Assembly: GCA_012727435.1 (NCBI GenBank)
Contig: JAAYHB010000009.1
Location: 1 to 53,970 of the forward strand
Reading direction: 5' to 3'
DNA from: Clostridiales bacterium
GTDB taxonomy: Bacteria; Bacillota; Clostridia; Oscillospirales; CAG-272
DNA: 53,970 nucleotides
The notes below the pieces were generated by a model. That model was given only the letters and a program-made list of their open reading frames with translations, had not been told where the DNA came from and searched no databases. Of this stretch, positions 33,924 through 42,499 are shown one piece after another; positions within the stretch are counted from its first letter, which is position 1, and every line of letters begins with the position of its first letter. The position numbers were made by a program, and so were the translations under genes.

Positions 33924-34595
33924 ATGATTTATATCTCGCCCTCAATTCTGGCAGCCGATTTTGCAAATCTTGAGTCCGAAGTCAAGCGTGTTGAAAGAGC
34001 GGGGGCTTCGATGCTGCATCTTGACGTCATGGACGGGGTGTTTGTCCCGAACATCAGCTTCGGTCCCTCGGTAATAGCCGCGCTGCGCCGCTGCACCGAC
34101 CTGTTTTTTGACGTCCACCTGATGATAGTCGACCCGATAAGGTACATACAGGATTTCGTGCGCGCCGGCGCGGATATCATCACGCTTCATTACGAGAGCT
34201 GCGACAATCCGGCCAAAGTGATTTCAATAATCAAGGCTGCCGACGTCCGCGCCTCGGTTTCAATTTCGCCGGGCACGCCCTATGAGGCTGTCCTGCCCCT
34301 CTTAGACAGGCTCGACATGGTACTGGTAATGACGGTAGAGCCGGGATTCGGCGGGCAGAAGCTCATCCCCTCAACGCTTGAGAAGGTAAGGCAGCTACGC
34401 CGGTATGCAAACTCCCGCAACCTCAAGCTTGACATTGAGGTCGACGGCGGGATTACTCTTGACAATATCGGGCTTGCCACCCGGGCCGGGGCCAATGTAA
34501 TTGTTTCGGGCTCGACCATCTTCGGCGCTTCAAGACCTTCGGCGGTCATATCGAAAATGTTTGAGATTGCCGAAAAGAACCCCTTTGCGGGCTGA
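33924..34595 (+). CDS. rpe: Ribulose-phosphate 3-epimerase
   Basis: A TIM-barrel enzyme, 223 residues, interconverting ribulose 5-phosphate and xylulose 5-phosphate. Visible motifs are 'SPSILAADFANL', 'LHLDVMDGVFVPN' (metal His and Asp), 'DVHLMI', 'MTVEPGFGGQ' and 'EVDGGI'. ATG 33924 has AAAGGAGAG 6 nt upstream; a longer frame to 33879 has no such site. It is a single-gene unit with its own promoter and terminator. Confidence 0.96.
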   Translation: MIYISPSILAADFANLESEVKRVERAGASMLHLDVMDGVFVPNISFGPSVIAALRRCTDLFFDVHLMIVDPIRYIQDFVRAGADIITLHYESCDNPAKVISIIKAADVRASVSISPGTPYEAVLPLLDRLDMVLVMTVEPGFGGQKLIPSTLEKVRQLRRYANSRNLKLDIEVDGGITLDNIGLATRAGANVIVSGSTIFGASRPSAVISKMFEIAEKNPFAG

Positions 34596-34679
34596 CCGCA
34601 GAGTCGGCTTCGCTGCGGCCATGCGCTTTCGCCATTCGTATTGCCCGCATACATCAATTTACAATATATTCGAAAACTA

Positions 34680-34710
34680 AAAAGCGCAGGCTGTGTAACT
34701 GCGCTTTTTT
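34680..34710 (+). terminator. Terminator after rpe
   Basis: The stem GCGCAG/CTGCGC (34684-34689, 34699-34704) has A-rich left and T6 right flanks. It could also serve the convergent htrA gene. Confidence 0.88.
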
Positions 34711-34717
34711 GGTTTTT

Positions 34718-34766
34718 GAGGATTCTCAAAGAAAGTTCCTTGAACGGGGTTCGGGGCGGAGCCCCG
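34718..34766 (+). repeat. Dispersed GGATTC...GGGGCGGAGCCCCG repeat, copy 1
   Basis: Begins GAGGATTCTCAAAG and ends with the hairpin CGGGGTTCGGGGCGGAGCCCCG. It is the same element as 47610-47673, but with the middle stem shortened. It lies between the rpe terminator and the htrA stop. Confidence 0.7.
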
Positions 34767-34781
34767 TAAAAACGCAAGATT

Positions 34782-36233
34782 TTACGGCACCTCGGGCAAA
34801 AGCTGCACCGTCACCTCATGATACCGGCCATCCCGGTAGAACCTTACAAGCACGCTGTCACCGGCCGACTTGTTGTTTACTATGTCCATTACATCATTGA
34901 CAGTATAGACATTTTTCCCGTCCACCTGAGTTATGATGTCGCCGGAAAGCAGCTTGCCCTCGGCACCGTATCCGGGTGTGACCGATGCCACAATAACGCC
35001 GGTAGTGCCGGCCTTAACCGTCCTCCCGTCGTCAAGCTCATAGGACTGGCCTTCAAATATCCCTTGGGCGACAATGCCAAGAATTGCACGCCTCTGCGCC
35101 ACCTGCGTCGAGCTGCCCGACGAGCCGATCTCGATTATTTCATTCAGGATAGTCAGCGCTCCGTTGATGGGAATTGCAAACCCCATGCCCTCGAAATCGT
35201 CGGCAAGCTTCATGGTGACAATCCCTATAACCTGCCCGTACTCGTTTATAAGCGGGCCGCCCGAGTTGCCGGGGTTGACGGTGGCGTTTGTTTGTATCAG
35301 GGTCATTTTCTTGACCATGACCCCGCTTCTGTCGTATATCTTTACATTTCTGTTTATCGCCGAAATAATGCCGTTTGTCACGGTCTCGGCGTAATCAAGC
35401 CCGGCAGGCGTGCCGATGGCGACCGCCGGCTCGCCGACAATCAGGCTGTCCGAGTCCCCGAATTCGGCCGGGGTGAGGCCGGCTGCATCTATCTTTAAGA
35501 CCGCAAGGTCGGACAGTTCGTCGTAGCCTACCACCTCGGCGAGATATTCGTTCCTGCCGGCCGTCACGGTTATTATATTCCCGTTTTCAATTACATGGTA
35601 ATTGGTGGCGATATAGCCATCTTCGGTCATGATAATGCCGGTACCGACGCTTGTTCCGACAATACCCCCGTATTTGACGGTAATGCAAACCACCGAAGGT
35701 CTGACCTTCTCGGATATCTCGGGGATGGTCAGCACCCCGCTGTCGCTTGCCAAGTCCCGGACAAACACCGTCCTTGTGATGCCGTGTCTGTCATACAGCA
35801 GCACGCCGAGCAGCAGGGTAAAGCAAATCGCAAAGGCTATTGTCATTACAATAGCATAGGTAAGTACGCCGGTTTCCCGGCGTTTTGTGTTTTCAGCGGG
35901 GGATTCTTCCCCGTATGTCCAGCGATATGCCTGCTCCGTGGTGTTTTGCCCCTTGCTTATAATCCGCGGCCCATGCGGGCGGGGCGGGAGCTCAATATTC
36001 GGGCGCGGATGCTCGCCGGGCAGGTCAATTTCGGGGCCAATTACATCCCCGGTGGTTGGGGGGGTTTCTGTCGGGTTCTGCGGGGGCGATTCGGGTGCCT
36101 TTTCGGGAGGCATCTCGGGAATATTCTCTGGAGTGCTCTCGGGGGGCTCATCCGGCAAAGTCGGTCTTTTCGGGGGCACTTCTGGCGACTTCGGCTCGTC
36201 ACCTTGACTCTCGGGTGTTCTAATATCTTCCAT
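34782..36233 (-). CDS. HtrA/DegP-like serine protease with PDZ domain
   Basis: A 483-residue membrane-anchored protease for envelope quality control. A Pro/Glu-rich cytosolic tail (residues 1-118) precedes one membrane segment (about 122-146). The trypsin-like domain has the triad His213 (NYHV), Asp242 (SDLAVL) and Ser324 (GNSGGP), followed by a PDZ domain (about 385-480). The proline-rich tail is longer than in most homologues. AAAGGA precedes the ATG. It lies 51 nt downstream of the sensor kinase gene, the arrangement of envelope-stress operons in which the two-component system controls the protease. Confidence 0.93.
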   Translation of the reverse strand: MEDIRTPESQGDEPKSPEVPPKRPTLPDEPPESTPENIPEMPPEKAPESPPQNPTETPPTTGDVIGPEIDLPGEHPRPNIELPPRPHGPRIISKGQNTTEQAYRWTYGEESPAENTKRRETGVLTYAIVMTIAFAICFTLLLGVLLYDRHGITRTVFVRDLASDSGVLTIPEISEKVRPSVVCITVKYGGIVGTSVGTGIIMTEDGYIATNYHVIENGNIITVTAGRNEYLAEVVGYDELSDLAVLKIDAAGLTPAEFGDSDSLIVGEPAVAIGTPAGLDYAETVTNGIISAINRNVKIYDRSGVMVKKMTLIQTNATVNPGNSGGPLINEYGQVIGIVTMKLADDFEGMGFAIPINGALTILNEIIEIGSSGSSTQVAQRRAILGIVAQGIFEGQSYELDDGRTVKAGTTGVIVASVTPGYGAEGKLLSGDIITQVDGKNVYTVNDVMDIVNNKSAGDSVLVRFYRDGRYHEVTVQLLPEVP

Positions 36234-36284
36234 ACAATTCCTTTCAGCGGTTTGCGGCCTCCGGCGAAACCGCCGATTTCCGCA

Positions 36285-37754
36285 TTAATGCCCGCTTGGT
36301 GTGGTATCTTCTTCGAGGGTAAAGCAGAACTCGCAGTTCTTCCCGTAGTTGCTCTTGACCCAGATGTCCTGATTATGCGCCTGAATTATGGTCTTGGCTA
36401 TAAACAGTCCGAGCCCGACACCGGTCTTGTCAAGCCCGCGGCTCTTGTCGCTCTTATAGAAGCGCTCGAACACAAATGGGACATCCTCGGGCGGGATGCC
36501 CTGACCCTCGTTGAACACCGATATCAGGAGCTTTTTCTCCTTGTAGCGCATAATTGTAATGCGCAGCACGCCGCCCTCTCGAGAGAATTTTACCGCATTA
36601 TCGCAAATATTATACAGAATCTGATAAATTGCGTCGCGATCGGCCTTGACCGTCATGTATTCGTTCTCGCACTCAAATTCGACCTCAAGGTGTTTTGCGT
36701 CGATTTTCTGCTCGAAGGATATAAGAATCTGCCGCGCCATCTCGCAGATGTCAAAGCGCGACATAGAGAACTTGCGGTCACCGGCCTGCATCCTTGAAAT
36801 ATCGAGCAGCGAGGCCACAAGCCGCGACAGCCGGCGCACCTCGGAGGCTATAATCCCGAGATAATATTCGTGCTTGTCGGGGGGTATCGCGCCGGCAAGG
36901 ATTCCGTCTATAAATCCGGCTATCGTGGTCATCGGGGTGCGAAGGTCGTGGGAAACGTTGGCCATGAAGGTGTTTCTCATATTTTCAAGGTTGGCGAGCG
37001 ACTCGGCCATGTTGTTGAATGCCACCGCCAGTTCAGCCACCTCGTCGCTGCCCTTGACCGGAACCCGCACGTCAAAGCGCCCTGCCGCAAAGCTCTTCGC
37101 CGCACGGCTCATGTTCTTCAGCGGCCCGATTACCATTTCGCTGACAAAGTAAACGGCAATCAGCGCGGCAATCATAATCCAAAGGCTCGCCACGAGTATG
37201 GTCTTTATCATCGCCTCAAGCAGGTCGCTTAAGGTCACCGATGCCGAGCAGACGAATACGGCGCCGCATATGTAGTTGTTTGAATTATATACCGGCACGG
37301 CGTAAATCATGTGCCGTCGGTCGAAAACCCCTTCAAGGTAGTCAAGCTGCGAGATTTCCACCCCGGTCATAAGCTCGTCCATTAAGGTTTTCGGTATGCT
37401 GACGCCGGTATTCACCCGCGAGACTGCGCTGTCGGTATAATATATTATGTTCCCGGCGGTATCCGTGACAAGTATGGTAATGTCGTTTGAGTTGGCGGTG
37501 ATAACCCTCATAACCGCGCTGATATCCGGCTCATTGAGGATTATGTAAGACGAAAAATCCGAGAGCCCGGTATGTGTCAGCCTGTCCTCAAGGTAGAGCG
37601 CTACCGAGCGCGCGGTTCCCTCGACCATCTCGGACTTTGCCGATGCCGAATACCTGTTGACCGTCGAGGTGATAATTCCGACCAGCGCGACAAAGCTGAT
37701 TACGATTATCAGCATAAAGACGGTTATGTATTTTGAAAATATGCTCTTAAACAT
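36285..37754 (-). CDS. Sensor histidine kinase
   Basis: 489 residues. Membrane segments lie at about 8-31 and 184-206, flanking a ~150-residue extracytoplasmic sensor. A HAMP domain (about 207-258), a phospho-acceptor domain with His269 in SHDLRTPM, and an HATPase domain with N, G1 and G2 boxes (NICDNAVKFS, VFNEGQGIP, GVGLGLFIAK) follow. It should phosphorylate the response regulator encoded just upstream. The 135-nt spacer to that gene contains a perfect 11-bp hairpin. The signal is unknown; the adjoining htrA suggests envelope stress. Confidence 0.94.
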   Translation of the reverse strand: MFKSIFSKYITVFMLIIVISFVALVGIITSTVNRYSASAKSEMVEGTARSVALYLEDRLTHTGLSDFSSYIILNEPDISAVMRVITANSNDITILVTDTAGNIIYYTDSAVSRVNTGVSIPKTLMDELMTGVEISQLDYLEGVFDRRHMIYAVPVYNSNNYICGAVFVCSASVTLSDLLEAMIKTILVASLWIMIAALIAVYFVSEMVIGPLKNMSRAAKSFAAGRFDVRVPVKGSDEVAELAVAFNNMAESLANLENMRNTFMANVSHDLRTPMTTIAGFIDGILAGAIPPDKHEYYLGIIASEVRRLSRLVASLLDISRMQAGDRKFSMSRFDICEMARQILISFEQKIDAKHLEVEFECENEYMTVKADRDAIYQILYNICDNAVKFSREGGVLRITIMRYKEKKLLISVFNEGQGIPPEDVPFVFERFYKSDKSRGLDKTGVGLGLFIAKTIIQAHNQDIWVKSNYGKNCEFCFTLEEDTTPSGH

Positions 37755-37775
37755 CGGTCGACCCCATCACGCAAT

Positions 37776-37800
37776 ACGCCAATGCCGGCGGCATTGGCGT
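37776..37800 (-). other. Perfect 11-bp inverted repeat between regulator and kinase genes
   Basis: ACGCCAATGCC (37776-37786) and GGCATTGGCGT (37790-37800) flank a 3-nt loop. On the transcribed strand the T-run precedes the stem rather than following it, so it is not a normal terminator. It may stabilise the mRNA or set the ratio of regulator to kinase. The same spacer also holds GGGTGCGGGGCGG (about 37854-37866), shared with the dispersed repeat. Confidence 0.55.
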
Positions 37801-37889
37801 AAAAAACTAAGATTGGCATATCCCGGGATAACCCGAAAACGAGCCGGACGCCGCCCCGCACCCTTTTGGGCCTGAGTTTTGGTGCCGGT

Positions 37890-38585
37890 TCAGCCTAATA
37901 CCTCGAATTTATAGCCCACGCACCAGACGGTTTTGAGCGACCACTTGTCCGACACACCCTCAAGCTTCTCGCGCAGGCGTTTTATGTGCACGTCAACCGT
38001 TCTTGAATCGCCTAAGTAATCAAATCCCCAGACCTTGTCGAGCAGCTGGTCGCGGGTGAAAACCCGGTTGGCGTTTGAGGCCAGAAAATACAGCAGCTCA
38101 AGCTCCTTGGGGGGGATATCCACCGGCTTGCCGCGTATCTTCAGCTCATATCTCTTCTTGCTTATCTCGATATTTTCAAACCTGATTACGTCATCGTCGT
38201 CATCGGTCCTGCCCTGCGACGAGTAGCGGCGGAGCACCGCCTTGACGCGGGCCGACAGCTCCTTCATATCAAAGGGCTTGACGACAAAGTCGTCGGCTCC
38301 AAGCTCAAGTCCGAGCACCTTATCAAAGACCTCGCCCTTTGCGGTTATCATAATAACCGGCTTCGAGGACATTTCACGAATCTCACGCAGGACCTGCCAG
38401 CCGTCTTTTTTGGGAAGCATAACGTCGAGCAGCACAAGATCGGGCTCGAAGGCCTTAAAGGTCTGCACCCCCTCGGCACCGTCATTTGCGGTCTTTACCT
38501 GATATTTTTCGTTTTCAAAATAAAGGCGTAGCAGCTCGCAGATGTTAGGGTCATCATCGACCACCAATATTTTGGTGTCAACCAT
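37890..38585 (-). CDS. OmpR/PhoB-family response regulator
   Basis: 231 residues. The receiver domain has the acidic pocket DDD (10-12), the phospho-acceptor Asp54 in LLDVMLP, and Lys103 in VVKPFD. The C-terminal winged-helix DNA-binding domain is complete (ELLYFLASNANRVFTRDQLL...DSRTVDVHIKRLREKL). AAGGAGG precedes the ATG. It is the first gene of the regulator-kinase-htrA operon, with its own promoter. Confidence 0.95.
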   Translation of the reverse strand: MVDTKILVVDDDPNICELLRLYFENEKYQVKTANDGAEGVQTFKAFEPDLVLLDVMLPKKDGWQVLREIREMSSKPVIMITAKGEVFDKVLGLELGADDFVVKPFDMKELSARVKAVLRRYSSQGRTDDDDDVIRFENIEISKKRYELKIRGKPVDIPPKELELLYFLASNANRVFTRDQLLDKVWGFDYLGDSRTVDVHIKRLREKLEGVSDKWSLKTVWCVGYKFEVLG

Positions 38586-38666
38586 TATGTTTCCTCCTTG
38601 GCATATATTAATAAAGGCCGGGGCCGTATCTCGGGCTTGGAGTTTTATCTGACTACAGTTGTATTC

Positions 38667-38694
38667 ATTATACCACTTAATTTATATTTTGCAA
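38667..38694 (-). promoter_or_regulatory. Promoter of the two-component operon
   Basis: The minus strand reads TTGCAA (38689-38694), 16 bp, TATAAT (38667-38672), with a TGG just before the -10 (extended -10). The leader to the regulator ATG is about 80 nt. Confidence 0.7.
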
Positions 38695-38744
38695 AGGCTT
38701 TTTTTAGTTTTGGGAGATTTTTTGCGCGGCAAAGGGTTGCGGTA

Positions 38745-38773
38745 TTGCCAAAATTGAGTTTTGGAGATATAAT
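38745..38773 (+). promoter_or_regulatory. Candidate promoter of the ychF operon
   Basis: TTGCCA (38745-38750), 17 bp, TATAAT (38768-38773). The spacer carries the inverted repeat CCAAAA-TTGAG-TTTTGG (38748-38764). If it is used, the ychF mRNA has a ~285-nt leader containing the two structured repeats below. Confidence 0.6.
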
Positions 38774-38863
38774 TAAATAAAATATCGTTTTTTATGATAA
38801 TAAAACAGTTACGATACTGCGGCTGAACGAAGCACGGCGGCTCATTTTCTTCTAATTCCTGTT

Positions 38864-38901
38864 CATTTCTTTGTGCGCACAAAAAACGAACCAAAGAAAT
38901 G
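38864..38901 (+). repeat. Perfect 10-bp inverted repeat (CATTTCTTTG / CAAAGAAATG)
   Basis: The arms at 38864-38873 and 38892-38901 surround GTGCGCAC-rich sequence. It has the form of a short dispersed intergenic palindrome, not a gene or terminator. It lies in the ychF leader. Confidence 0.55.
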
Positions 38902-38978
38902 CGTCAGCTGCCGGGCTGAGGGCAGCCGCGCGCGGGATGTGGTGCCCGTTCCACTTAAATTGCAAAGTAAAAATGTTT

Positions 38979-39030
38979 GAAAAGTTCTTGAAGAGGGTTT
39001 GGGAGAAGCATTTTTCAGAAAGTTCCTCCC
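38979..39030 (+). repeat. Intergenic hairpin repeat upstream of ychF
   Basis: Starts GAAAAGTTCTTGAAGAGGGTT and ends with GGGAGAA...TTCCTCCC arms (39001-39007, 39023-39030). It resembles the GTTCTT/AAGTT part of the dispersed repeat at 47610 but has a different outer stem, so it may be a related or degenerate copy. Confidence 0.45.
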
Positions 39031-39064
39031 ATGCGTCCCCCGCTAGAAAGGATTACTGAAATAA

Positions 39065-40156
39065 ATGAAAATCGGCATTGTCGGCCTTCCGAATGTAGGT
39101 AAAAGCACTCTTTTCAACGCGCTCACAAGCGCCCGGGCAGAATCGGCCAATTACCCTTTCTGCACCATTGACCCCAACATCGGCATTGTTCCGGTCCCCG
39201 ACCGGCGGCTTGATTATCTGGCAGAGATGTATCATCCCGAGAAGTACACTCCCGCCACAATCGAGTTTGTCGACATAGCCGGCCTGGTACGCGGCGCCTC
39301 TCGTGGCGAGGGGCTGGGCAACAAATTTCTCTCACACATCCGGGAGGTCGATGCAATCGCCCATGTGGTGCGCTGTTTTGAGGACGACAACATAATCCAT
39401 GTCGAAGGCGGCGTCGACCCGCTGCGCGATGTTGAGACTATTGATACCGAGCTCATATTCGCAGACATGGAACTGCTCGAGCGGAGGATTGACCGCGTCA
39501 GGAAAGCGCTTAAGGGCGACCGCACGCTTGAGCCCGAGCTCGATGTCCTTCTGGGCTTGATGGAAAAATTCAACGCAGGCATACCCGCCCGGGCGGTCGG
39601 GTTGGATGAGAAAGATATGGAGCTGCTCGGCGACATTCCGCTGCTCACGCTCAAACCGGTCATATATGTAGCCAATATCGGAGAGGACGACATCGCCGCG
39701 CCGGCAGAGAATCCCCACTACCTCAAACTTAAAGAACGGGCAAATGCCGAGGGCGCCGGGATTGTCGCGGTCTGCGCCGAGGTCGAAGCCGAGATTGCCG
39801 AGCTCGAACCCGGAGAAAAGTCAGCCTTCCTTTCTGAGCTCGGCATAGCCGAAAGCGGGCTTGACAGCCTTATTAGCGCCGGCTATTCGCTTCTCGGGCT
39901 TATCAGCTTTCTCACCGCCGGCCCGAAGGAAGTCAGGGCATGGACTATAAAAAAAGGCACGAAGGCACCCCAGGCCGCCGGGAAAATTCACAGCGACTTT
40001 GAGCGCGGCTTTATCCGCGCAGAGGTAGTGGCATTTGAAGACCTTGCCCGGGCCGGCAGCATGTCCGCCGCAAGGGAGGCCGGACTTATCCGCAGCGAGG
40101 GAAAAGACTATGTAATAAAAGACGGCGACGTCGTTCTGTTCAGGTTCAACGTATGA
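39065..40156 (+). CDS. ychF: Ribosome-associated ATPase YchF (OLA1 family)
   Basis: 363 residues, an Obg-family P-loop protein that prefers ATP. It has G1 GLPNVGKST (7-15), 'DIAGLVRGASRGEGLGN', and NIGE where GTPases have NKxD, the change that alters nucleotide preference. A C-terminal TGS domain (IKKGTKAPQAAGKIHSDFERGFIRAEV) ends the protein. It binds ribosomes and is linked to stress responses. GAAAGGA precedes the ATG. It heads a run with trmB, a nitroreductase gene and truB. Confidence 0.96.
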   Translation: MKIGIVGLPNVGKSTLFNALTSARAESANYPFCTIDPNIGIVPVPDRRLDYLAEMYHPEKYTPATIEFVDIAGLVRGASRGEGLGNKFLSHIREVDAIAHVVRCFEDDNIIHVEGGVDPLRDVETIDTELIFADMELLERRIDRVRKALKGDRTLEPELDVLLGLMEKFNAGIPARAVGLDEKDMELLGDIPLLTLKPVIYVANIGEDDIAAPAENPHYLKLKERANAEGAGIVAVCAEVEAEIAELEPGEKSAFLSELGIAESGLDSLISAGYSLLGLISFLTAGPKEVRAWTIKKGTKAPQAAGKIHSDFERGFIRAEVVAFEDLARAGSMSAAREAGLIRSEGKDYVIKDGDVVLFRFNV

Positions 40157-40166
40157 GGTGTTCCGC

Positions 40167-40841
40167 ATGAGAATGAGACGCAAGAAGCACTGTGCCGAGC
40201 GGATTGCCGCCTGCGCGCACCTGCTGATATCAAACCCCGAAAACCTCATGTCCGACCCGTCAGCCCCCTTCGGCGTGGCAAGACCGCTTCACCTTGAGAT
40301 AGGCTGCGGCAAGGGCGCCTTTGTCTGCGGTCTTGCCGCGGCAAGACCTGATGTCAACCTCATCGCACTTGAGCGCGTCCCCGACGTTGTCTGCCTTGCG
40401 CTTGAGCGGGCCGTGGCGGAGAGTAAACTCCGGCCTGCCGACAACCTGCGCTTTATCATCGGCGACGCGCAAAAGCTGGGCGAATGGCTGCCCGAGAAGA
40501 GCCTTGAGTGTATCTACCTCAATTTCAGCGACCCGTGGCCCAAAAAGCGCCATGCCAAGCGCCGGCTGACCCACCCCGAATTTCTCAAAATCTACAAACG
40601 CCTGCTTATCCCAGGCGGCAGAATCATAATGAAAACCGACAATGCCGGCTTCTTTGAGTTCAGCCTCGAGCAGTTTGCCGCCGAGGGCTTTGAGGTGGTC
40701 AGGCAGACACGGGACCTGAGCCGCTCGCCTTATGCCGCCGGCAATATCATAACCGAGTATGAAAGGGCTTTTACCGTGAAGGGCGTGCCGATCTGCATGG
40801 CTGAGGTGGTACTGAAAAACAACCCGCAATCCCCTGCATAA
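40167..40841 (+). CDS. trmB: tRNA (guanine-N7-)-methyltransferase
   Basis: 224 residues, a Rossmann-fold enzyme making m7G46 in tRNA. It has the SAM-binding motif LEIGCGKGAF and the family-specific 'NFSDPWPKKRHAKRRLTHPEFL'. ATG 40167 has GAGGTG upstream; the in-frame GTG at 40158 overlaps that site and is unlikely. It starts 10 nt after ychF. Confidence 0.93.
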   Translation: MRMRRKKHCAERIAACAHLLISNPENLMSDPSAPFGVARPLHLEIGCGKGAFVCGLAAARPDVNLIALERVPDVVCLALERAVAESKLRPADNLRFIIGDAQKLGEWLPEKSLECIYLNFSDPWPKKRHAKRRLTHPEFLKIYKRLLIPGGRIIMKTDNAGFFEFSLEQFAAEGFEVVRQTRDLSRSPYAAGNIITEYERAFTVKGVPICMAEVVLKNNPQSPA

Positions 40842-40888
40842 TATTGTGTCCGTGCTCACAATAACATAATTAGAAAGGAGAATCTGCT

Positions 40889-41458
40889 ATGCTTTATGAT
40901 CTTGTGATGAAAAACCGCAGTTACCGCTCGTTTGACGAGAGCCGGAAAATCTCACGCGAGGAACTGCTCGGCTTTGTTGACTTAGCGCGTCGCACCCCCG
41001 CGGCCCGCAACCGCCAGCCGCTCTGCTACCGGCTTGTCCACACAAAAGAGGAATGCGACACCCTGCTGCCGCTCACCGGTTGGGCGTCGCTGGTCAATGT
41101 CAAGCTTCCCCCCGATGGCCACGCGCCGACGGCTTATATAGTCATCTGCTGCGACACGACAATCGAACCCGACATCACAAGGGCGCTGCGCGACGTCGGC
41201 ATATGCGCTCAGACCATAATGCTCGCGGCCACCGAGGCCGGGCTCGGCGGCTGCATGATCGGCAGCTTTACCCCAGAGAAGGTCAGCGCGGCACTGAAAA
41301 TCCCCGAAAAGTACAGGCCGATGCTGGTACTGGCGCTCGGCAAGCCTGACGAAAAAGTACAACTGGTCGAGGCAAAAGACGGGAACGTCGCCTACTATCG
41401 CGAGGGCGGTGTTCATTACGTGCCGAAAAGGACGCTTGAGGATATAATCATCAAATAA
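40889..41458 (+). CDS. Nitroreductase family protein
   Basis: 189 residues, an FMN-dependent oxidoreductase fold. The opening 'MKNRSYRSFDESRKISREELLGFVDLARRTPAARNRQP' (read in parts) contains the Arg and Ser residues that bind FMN phosphate, and 'GLGGCMIGSF' is the usual C-terminal flavin loop. The substrate is unknown. AGAAAGGAG is well placed. Its TAA overlaps the truB ATG by one base. Confidence 0.9.
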   Translation: MLYDLVMKNRSYRSFDESRKISREELLGFVDLARRTPAARNRQPLCYRLVHTKEECDTLLPLTGWASLVNVKLPPDGHAPTAYIVICCDTTIEPDITRALRDVGICAQTIMLAATEAGLGGCMIGSFTPEKVSAALKIPEKYRPMLVLALGKPDEKVQLVEAKDGNVAYYREGGVHYVPKRTLEDIIIK

Positions 41459-42384
41459 TGGATACGGTCCTGCAAAACATAAGCGAGCCCTCGGGCGTGC
41501 TGGTAATAGACAAGCACGCCGGGGCCACGTCCCACGACATTGTGAATATTGTCCGCCGGGCATACGGGCTGCGCCGGGTAGGTCACACCGGCACGCTAGA
41601 CCCTATTGCCACCGGCGTTTTGATCGTGCTTGTCGGGCGGGCGGCAAAGGCCGCCGAGTATCTTGCCTCCGACCGAAAGCATTACACCGCCACACTCAGA
41701 CTGGGCATCACCACCGACACCGAGGATGTTACCGGCAATATCACATCACAATCAGCTAATATTCCGCCATATAAGGCTGTTGCTGACGCCTGCGTGGGTT
41801 TTGTCGGCAAAATCATGCAGACTCCGCCGATGTACAGCGCCAAAAAAGCCGGCGGTAAAAAACTGTACGAACTTGCCCGCAAGGGTGTTACCATCGAGCG
41901 CCGGCCGGTTGAAGTTGAAATCTTCAGCCTTGACTGCAAACCTGCCGGGCAGCCGGGCGACTACCTGCTTGAAGTTGTATGCTCATCGGGAACCTATATC
42001 CGCACGCTCTGCGCCGATATAGGCAAAAAGCTGGGCTGCGGCGGGGTCATGGCCGCCCTGCGCCGCACGAGGTCAGGCGACTTCGGACTTGACATGGCAA
42101 CAACCACCGACACCCTTCTGGCCACCCCGCCCGAGGAGCGGCCCAAACTGCTGCTGCCGGTCGAAAGACTTTTCAGCTCACTTCCCCGGCTCCGGATGCC
42201 GGCCTTTTATTCTCGGCTCTGCAGGTCGGGCTGTGAGATATATTTGAGCAAAATCGCGGTATCTTTGCCCGTCGGGCAGCGTGTCCGCCTCGCGGATGAG
42301 TCGGGCAACTTCTTCGCGCTCGGCGAGGTCATGAGCTACCCCTCTGGACCCGCAGTCAAGGCAATCAAATTCTTTGAGATATAG
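41458..42384 (+). CDS. truB: tRNA pseudouridine(55) synthase
   Basis: 308 residues. The catalytic Asp48 sits in RVGHTGTLDPIATGVL, with 'KHYTATLRLGITTDTED', 'QTPPMYSAKK.GGKKLYELAR' and 'CSSGTYIRTLCADIG' following in order. It makes pseudouridine 55 in the T-loop of tRNAs. Its start overlaps the nitroreductase stop by one base (TAATG). A strong terminator follows 14 nt after the stop. Confidence 0.95.
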   Translation: MDTVLQNISEPSGVLVIDKHAGATSHDIVNIVRRAYGLRRVGHTGTLDPIATGVLIVLVGRAAKAAEYLASDRKHYTATLRLGITTDTEDVTGNITSQSANIPPYKAVADACVGFVGKIMQTPPMYSAKKAGGKKLYELARKGVTIERRPVEVEIFSLDCKPAGQPGDYLLEVVCSSGTYIRTLCADIGKKLGCGGVMAALRRTRSGDFGLDMATTTDTLLATPPEERPKLLLPVERLFSSLPRLRMPAFYSRLCRSGCEIYLSKIAVSLPVGQRVRLADESGNFFALGEVMSYPSGPAVKAIKFFEI

Positions 42385-42397
42385 CCTCCCGAATAAA

Positions 42398-42430
42398 GGC
42401 AGCCCGCAGAACAGCGGGCTGCCTTTTTTT
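42398..42430 (+). terminator. Terminator after truB
   Basis: The perfect 10-bp stem GGCAGCCCGC/GCGGGCTGCC (42398-42407, 42414-42423) is followed by T7. It may also stop the convergent sigF transcript. Confidence 0.93.
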
Positions 42431-42499
42431 ATGTTTTCTCTCAAGTACCTATTGCGAGATAATGCATAATATCGGTTTATACCATGTAATTCAGTCAAG

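Noticed and set aside
34782-36233. Pro/Glu-rich stretch at the htrA 5' end as a tandem DNA repeat.
   Set aside because: The repetition is in amino-acid composition (PPE, PEN, PPS) and not in regular DNA units; it is a flexible protein linker.
35595-36797. 400-codon frame opposite htrA and the histidine kinase gene.
   Set aside because: It spans two real genes on the other strand and its translation has no family signature.
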